From contig CAKRDT010000027.1 of NCBI GenBank assembly GCA_934316545.1, positions 1-28,080 of the forward strand: a stretch of 28,080 bases of DNA, written 5' to 3'. The position numbers were made by a program, and so were the translations under genes. Below the pieces are notes generated by a model. It was not told the origin of the DNA. It saw only the letters and a list, made by a program, of their open reading frames with translations, and did not search any database. Below are positions 24,003-28,080 of this stretch, in pieces. Within the stretch, counting starts at the first letter, position 1; the number at the start of each line of letters is the position of its first letter. This stretch comes from an uncultured Agathobacter sp. (GTDB lineage Bacteria; Bacillota; Clostridia; Lachnospirales; Lachnospiraceae).

Positions 24003-25259
24003 TTATTTTAAAATTCCTGCTTCAATTTCACAGGTTAATTCTTTATATCCATTGCTGCCTTCACGCATGAATACCACAAAATACGTTTCCCCCGGTGTCA
24101 GTCCCAATACGGTTTGCGTATAAGAATCATCCGTCGTAATATCCTGATCACCAATCTGCACTACCACATCGCCGCTCTGCAATCCTGCATTCATAGCCGG
24201 CGAATCCATTGCCACTTCTTTGATGTATACACCTTTCGGGATGCCGTATGTATTGGAAATTTTGTCCGTCACAGTCGAAATATGTGCACCGAGATACGGA
24301 ATATCTTTCGATGCGAACAGAAGCTGAATCATTTCATCCAACTCCGATACATCAACAGCTGTAAGCGCACCGGTTGAGGCCGCGCTGTAATTCTGCATTA
24401 CCACACCAATCATCTCGCCATCCGTATTGATCAATATTCCGCTGGCATTCTTATTGGCAACAATATCTGTCGTATATACCGAATAATTACTGTCCTGCGT
24501 CGAGATTTCATTGCTTGTGGATGTAATGCTTCCTGTAAGAATCGAATAATTGGTTCCGAGTGGGCTTCCCAAAGCAATAACAATGCTTCCTTTATGCACC
24601 GGATTGCTGCTCCCCATGGACATAACCCGAATAAGCGAAAGCGTTGCATCCTCCATCTTATCCTTTGCGACGGAAAGTAACGCAAGCCCGGTATTCGCAT
24701 CATATTTTACCAGCTCCGCCGGTGCCACCGTATCGTCAATAAAAGTAACCCTTATCTTCGAAGCATCTTTAATTACCTTGCGCTCCGTCAGTATCATAAG
24801 CTTGTTTCCCCGATCACCAACAATCGTTCCCGAGCCCTGGCCTTCCCTCTCATAGGAATTGTTAAACCAGTCGGTATCGCTGACCACACTTGTGATTGTT
24901 ACGATCGATTTATTGGCAACATTGCCAATTGCGTACAACTGTGTCTGAACCTTCTGATAATCCTCGATCGTGAATTCCTTAATCTTCTCCGTGGCGTCCT
25001 GTGTGTCTTCCTGCGTCTGGGTTTCCTGCGCGACCTGCTGCGTCTGGGTTTCATAAATCTGCGACTCCGGCACCTGTGGCTGCGTGTTTTCACGCAGCGT
25101 CGGAAGCATCAAAACCATGACAAGAACCGCAGCCAGAGCAAACACGATTCCACAGCCTGCGGCTGTCAAAAGCTTCGTCCAAAGACGCTTATAATTCTTC
25201 GGTTTATCTTTAATTTTCTCTCGAACAAATTCATTCTTTGGTAATTGTCTGTCTTCCAT
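24003..25259 (-). CDS. HtrA-like S1C protein with PDZ domain, catalytic triad missing
   Basis: The 418-residue product has a cytoplasmic N-terminus, one membrane helix (about 30-53), a Gln/Thr/Glu-rich extracellular linker (58-92), a trypsin-like domain (about 105-315) and one PDZ domain (about 322-415). The fold aligns easily with HtrA/DegP, but the catalytic positions do not. The usual TNxHV is TERKV (158-162), the usual TDLAVL is TGLALL (190-195), and the usual GNSGGP is KNASGI (270-275). It should therefore not be an active protease and may act as a binding or chaperone protein. AGAAGG lies 6 nt before the ATG. It is the first gene of the operon with yhaM and rlmD. Confidence 0.88.
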   Translation of the reverse strand: MEDRQLPKNEFVREKIKDKPKNYKRLWTKLLTAAGCGIVFALAAVLVMVLMLPTLRENTQPQVPESQIYETQTQQVAQETQTQEDTQDATEKIKEFTIEDYQKVQTQLYAIGNVANKSIVTITSVVSDTDWFNNSYEREGQGSGTIVGDRGNKLMILTERKVIKDASKIRVTFIDDTVAPAELVKYDANTGLALLSVAKDKMEDATLSLIRVMSMGSSNPVHKGSIVIALGSPLGTNYSILTGSITSTSNEISTQDSNYSVYTTDIVANKNASGILINTDGEMIGVVMQNYSAASTGALTAVDVSELDEMIQLLFASKDIPYLGAHISTVTDKISNTYGIPKGVYIKEVAMDSPAMNAGLQSGDVVVQIGDQDITTDDSYTQTVLGLTPGETYFVVFMREGSNGYKELTCEIEAGILK

Positions 25260-25304
25260 ATGCGCCTTCTCATCCTCATCCGAAAAACTAACACATCAAC
25301 AAAT

Positions 25305-25333
25305 ATTATATTCGCATTTATCGACTCTTGCAA
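25305..25333 (-). promoter_or_regulatory. Sigma-A type promoter of the htrA-like/yhaM/rlmD operon
   Basis: On the minus strand TTGCAA (25328-25333) and a perfect TATAAT (25305-25310) are separated by exactly 17 nt, about 45 nt before the first gene. This is the best-formed vegetative promoter in the window. Confidence 0.75.
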
Positions 25334-25367
25334 CCACTTTTGCCTTTTCCAAAACGTTATTATGGGA

Positions 25368-25373
25368 TATAAT
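25368..25373 (+). promoter_or_regulatory. Probable -10 box of the mutS2 promoter
   Basis: TATAAT on the plus strand, in the divergent gap, lies about 207 nt before the mutS2 start. The -35 region (TTTTCC at 17-nt spacing) is poor. If used, the transcript has a leader of about 200 nt with two hairpins. Confidence 0.4.
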
Positions 25374-25464
25374 GATAACAACAGTGGCAACATCATATTT
25401 CTGCGATTGTGCTTGCACAAATGAGCAGAATATGATTTTTGCCACGCCAAACACCGAGGGTGAA

Positions 25465-25492
25465 ATACCATGTCATACATACGACATGGTAT
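25465..25492 (+). other. Leader hairpin 1 upstream of mutS2
   Basis: A perfect 10-bp inverted repeat (ATACCATGTC and GACATGGTAT) with an 8-nt loop. No T-run follows, so it is not an ordinary terminator. The stem contains an ATG that opens an in-frame extension of mutS2, which I regard as not used. Confidence 0.75.
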
Positions 25493-25511
25493 GGGAGCCC
25501 GAGGTGGTTGC

Positions 25512-25545
25512 CGATTGCGGGAATTGCGCAGCAATGAAGCAATCG
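25512..25545 (+). other. Leader hairpin 2 upstream of mutS2 (nested stem)
   Basis: An outer CGATTGC/GCAATCG stem of 7 bp encloses an inner ATTGC/GCAAT stem of 5 bp with a 3-nt loop. The two internal bulges differ in length (4 and 3 nt). It ends 36 nt before the mutS2 start and could affect translation or be a small repeat element. Confidence 0.7.
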
Positions 25546-25580
25546 AGTTATACATACACTTATATGATAGAGGTCACACC

Positions 25581-27962
25581 ATGAATAAGAAAGTTTTCCA
25601 TACATTAGAATATTACAAGATCCTTGACATGCTCGCCGAATATGCCGCATGCGAGGAAACAAAAGAGCGCTGCCTTACTCTGACACCGCTGACGGATGCC
25701 GCAGAGATTGATCAGCTTCAGAGAACCACCGCAGATGCCTTAAGCCGCTTATACAAAGGAAGCAGCATCAGTTTTTCCGGTGTCCATAATGTGAGCGGTC
25801 CATTAAAGCGTCTGGATATCGGAGGCACCCTGAATACTTCGGAGCTTCTTATGATCCGCTCCCTTCTTGAAGTGGCAAAACGCGCCAAATCCTATGACCG
25901 CTCCGACCGCGCGGACGACAAGACCGATTCTCTCTCGCCGCTTTTTTCACAGATTGAGCCTCTGACACCTCTAAACGAAGAGATCAGGCGCTGCATCATC
26001 GGTGAGGATGAAATCGCGGACGATGCAAGCCCGGCACTTGCCAAGGTGCGTAAATCCATCCGTGGCATGAATGACCGCATTCATGCGCAACTGACCAGTC
26101 TTATGAACAATACAACAACCCGAAGCTACCTGCAGGATGCGGTCATCACGATGCGTGACGGACGTTACTGCCTGCCGGTTAAGGCAGAGGCAAAAACATC
26201 GGTTCCGGGAATGGTACACGACCAGTCTTCCAGCGGTTCCACCCTTTTCATCGAGCCGATGGCTGTGGTCAATTTAAATAACGAGCTCCGCGAACTCTTC
26301 TTAAAAGAGCAGGAGGAAATCAATGCAATCCTCGCTGAATTATCAAACCGTGTTGCCGAAAACGCAAACGGAATCCGCCAGGATTACTCCGTTCTCGCCG
26401 AACTTGATTTCATCTTTGCCAAAGCGCAGCTCGCCAAATCCTACAATGGTGTTGCCCCCGTCTTCAACGAAGAGGGTCGCATCAACATAAGAAAGGGTCG
26501 GCATCCGCTGCTTGATTCAAAAAAAGTGGTTCCGATCGATGTCCGTCTCGGCGATGAATTCCGTCAGCTGATCGTAACCGGACCGAATACCGGCGGTAAA
26601 ACAGTATCACTGAAAACCGTCGGTCTCCTGACTCTGATGGGTCAGGCCGGACTTCACATTCCGGCGGGCGACCGCTCGGAGCTTGCGATCTTCCATGAAA
26701 TCTTCGCAGATATCGGGGACGAGCAGAGTATTGAGCAAAGTCTGAGTACGTTTTCTTCGCATATGACCAATATCGTCCGCATCTTAAAGAAAGCTGACGA
26801 TCGAAGCTTATGCCTTTTTGATGAGTTATGTGCCGGAACCGATCCGACGGAAGGTGCCGCACTTGCCATCTCAATCCTGCACAAGCTGCATCAGTACGGT
26901 GCCACTACCATGGCAACCACTCATTACAGTGAGTTAAAAGTCTATGCGCTCTCCACAGAAGGAGTCGAAAATGCGTGCTGCGAATTCGATGTGGAAACAT
27001 TAAGTCCGACTTACCGGCTTCTTATCGGAATTCCGGGCAAGAGTAACGCTTTTGCAATCAGTTCCAAGCTCGGTCTTGCAGAAAATATCATCGAAGATGC
27101 CAAAAGCCGGTTAAGCGATAAAGATGTGGACTTCGAAGATATGCTTGCCAATCTGGAAGCCAGCCGCATCACAATTGAAAAAGAGCAGTTAGAGATCCAG
27201 AAATATAAATCGGAAATCGAGCAGTTAAAGCAGAAACTGACCACGAAAAACGAACGCCTCGATGCAAGTCGTGATGATATCCTGCGCAAGGCCAACGAGG
27301 AGGCTTATCAGATTCTCAAAGAAGCGAAGGATCTGGCCGATGAAACGATCCGCAACTTCAACAAATACGGACAGGGGCAGGCTCCGATGAGCAAAATGGA
27401 GCAGGAAAGAAGCCGTGTGCGCGACAAGATGAGTGAACGCGAGAAGAAGCTTTCCATGAAAAAGAAAGAAGCGGTCAACCACAAAGTCCCGAAGAAGCTT
27501 CGCGTCGGTGATTCCGTCAAGGTTCTGTCCATGAATCTGAAAGGTACCGTTCACACGCTGCCGAATGCGAAGGGTGATCTGTATGTACAGATGGGTATTC
27601 TCCGGTCCCTTGTCAATATCAAGGATCTTGTACTGATCGATGACGATGCCGCATCTCCAATCGCAAAAAAATACGGTGGCAGCGGATCTGGTAAGATTAA
27701 GATGAGCAAATCCGCATCGGTATCAACCGAGATCAACCTCATCGGTATGACTGTAGACGAAGCGATTGCACATCTCGACAAATATCTCGATGATGCTTAT
27801 CTTGCGCATTTACCGTCTGTCCGCATTGTTCACGGTAAAGGAACCGGTGCGCTCCGCAACGCCGTACAGGCGCATCTGCGCAAGCAAAAATATGTGAAAT
27901 CCTTCCATGCCGGAGCCGCAGGCGAAGGTGATGCCGGTGTAACCATCGCTGAATTTGACTGA
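25581..27962 (+). CDS. mutS2: Endonuclease/ribosome-rescue ATPase MutS2
   Basis: The 793-residue product has the MutS core and clamp region, an ATPase domain with Walker A GPNTGGKTVSLKT and Walker B CLFDELCAGTDPTEG, a long coiled-coil region and a C-terminal Smr domain (about 715-793; NLIGMTVDEAIAHLDKYLDD and VHGKGTGALR). MutS2 was first linked to suppression of recombination and more recently to resolving collided ribosomes in Gram-positive bacteria. The frame is open to an ATG at 25470, but the extra 37 codons run through two hairpins and look unlike protein. ATG 25581 has AGAGGT 6 nt upstream and gives the usual MNKKVFHTLEY start. It is divergent from the HtrA-like operon. Confidence 0.95.
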   Translation: MNKKVFHTLEYYKILDMLAEYAACEETKERCLTLTPLTDAAEIDQLQRTTADALSRLYKGSSISFSGVHNVSGPLKRLDIGGTLNTSELLMIRSLLEVAKRAKSYDRSDRADDKTDSLSPLFSQIEPLTPLNEEIRRCIIGEDEIADDASPALAKVRKSIRGMNDRIHAQLTSLMNNTTTRSYLQDAVITMRDGRYCLPVKAEAKTSVPGMVHDQSSSGSTLFIEPMAVVNLNNELRELFLKEQEEINAILAELSNRVAENANGIRQDYSVLAELDFIFAKAQLAKSYNGVAPVFNEEGRINIRKGRHPLLDSKKVVPIDVRLGDEFRQLIVTGPNTGGKTVSLKTVGLLTLMGQAGLHIPAGDRSELAIFHEIFADIGDEQSIEQSLSTFSSHMTNIVRILKKADDRSLCLFDELCAGTDPTEGAALAISILHKLHQYGATTMATTHYSELKVYALSTEGVENACCEFDVETLSPTYRLLIGIPGKSNAFAISSKLGLAENIIEDAKSRLSDKDVDFEDMLANLEASRITIEKEQLEIQKYKSEIEQLKQKLTTKNERLDASRDDILRKANEEAYQILKEAKDLADETIRNFNKYGQGQAPMSKMEQERSRVRDKMSEREKKLSMKKKEAVNHKVPKKLRVGDSVKVLSMNLKGTVHTLPNAKGDLYVQMGILRSLVNIKDLVLIDDDAASPIAKKYGGSGSGKIKMSKSASVSTEINLIGMTVDEAIAHLDKYLDDAYLAHLPSVRIVHGKGTGALRNAVQAHLRKQKYVKSFHAGAAGEGDAGVTIAEFD

Positions 27963-27968
27963 TAACAT

Positions 27969-27991
27969 GCCTGCCGCCACTGTCGGCAGGC
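27969..27991 (+). terminator. GC-rich hairpin after mutS2
   Basis: GCCTGCCG and CGGCAGGC form a perfect 8-bp stem with a 7-nt loop, 6 nt after the mutS2 stop. No T-run follows, so it may be a stabilising or weak termination hairpin. Confidence 0.5.
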
Positions 27992-28003
27992 TCTGAATAA
28001 TAG

Positions 28004-28073
28004 TAGGCGATTGCGAAACTCCTGTGGCGGCGTGCTCCGGCTGGGCTGACCCGGTGGCGGGCTTCTACGCTGA
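28004..28073 (+). repeat. Dispersed 70-bp repeat, copy B
   Basis: This matches copy A (24-93, minus strand) at 67 of 70 positions and lies 41 nt after the mutS2 stop, in the same orientation as that gene. The three differences correspond to copy A positions near 86, 78 and 44. The match ends a few bases before the window does. Confidence 0.85.
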
Positions 28074-28080
28074 CACTAGT

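Noticed and set aside
25470..25580. 37-codon N-terminal extension of MutS2
   Set aside because: It covers both leader hairpins and has no ribosome binding site; the start at 25581 has AGAGGT and matches the family start.
25372..25584. 70-codon frame as a mutS2 leader peptide
   Set aside because: It begins essentially at the -10 box, so it could not be translated from that promoter, and it has no ribosome binding site.
1..28080. CRISPR array, rRNA or tRNA genes
   Set aside because: No regularly spaced repeats beyond the 11-bp tract and no recognisable RNA gene were seen on either strand.

Overview
The window looks like a chromosomal segment of a low-to-mid GC Gram-positive anaerobe of the Lachnospiraceae type (Roseburia/Agathobacter-like). 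This is inferred from the gene families (lipoprotein sugar-binding proteins, YesM/YesN-like regulators, Bce-type detoxification module, YhaM, MutS2) and AGGAGG-type ribosome binding sites; no rRNA or marker gene is present. Almost everything is on the minus strand; only mutS2 is on the plus strand. The two ends carry the same 70-bp sequence in inverted orientation (67/70 identical), each copy downstream of a gene, so the window is probably a contig that stopped in a dispersed repeat.

Region 1 (109-11283) is a galactose/glucose uptake and sensing locus. The transport operon runs mglB, mglA, mglC (11283 down to 6713) and ends in a strong terminator. It is followed by a regulatory operon: AraC-type response regulator, YesM/LytS-type histidine kinase, a membrane-tethered periplasmic-binding-like protein and an MglB-like lipoprotein. 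An aldose 1-epimerase-like gene with its own promoter comes last. The transported-sugar binding protein MglB is a natural circular permutation of the usual fold: its C-terminal 79 residues are the normal N-terminal part of the family. The canonical-order paralogue encoded in the same window makes this directly visible. The permease MglC carries an extra ~215-residue charged coiled-coil-like N-terminal region.

Region 2 (11504-16150) is a Bce-type antimicrobial peptide sensing and detoxification module: OmpR-type regulator, short intramembrane-sensing kinase, ABC ATPase and large FtsX-type permease. A near-ideal operator (TTACA-N4-TGTAA) sits in front of the ATPase gene. An unrecognised membrane protein follows (16257-17135).

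Region 3 (about 17208-21300) is conspicuously AT-rich and looks like a decayed accessory island. It holds remnants of an ORF6N-domain gene and a serine recombinase, a small ORF, an AlbA_2/Schlafen-type ATPase-like regulator with an 11-bp tandem repeat that could slip the frame, and a RES-domain protein fused in frame to an Spx/ArsC protein. A frameshifted Hsp90-like ATPase remnant lies upstream; its stop overlaps the RES start.

Region 4 (21521-27962) returns to housekeeping-like composition: an operon of an HtrA-like protein whose catalytic triad is missing, the YhaM exonuclease and the rRNA methyltransferase RlmD, with mutS2 divergent behind a ~200-nt structured leader.

The strongest candidates for something undescribed are the permuted MglB working with the extended MglC, the RES-Spx fusion, and the HtrA-like pseudoprotease.
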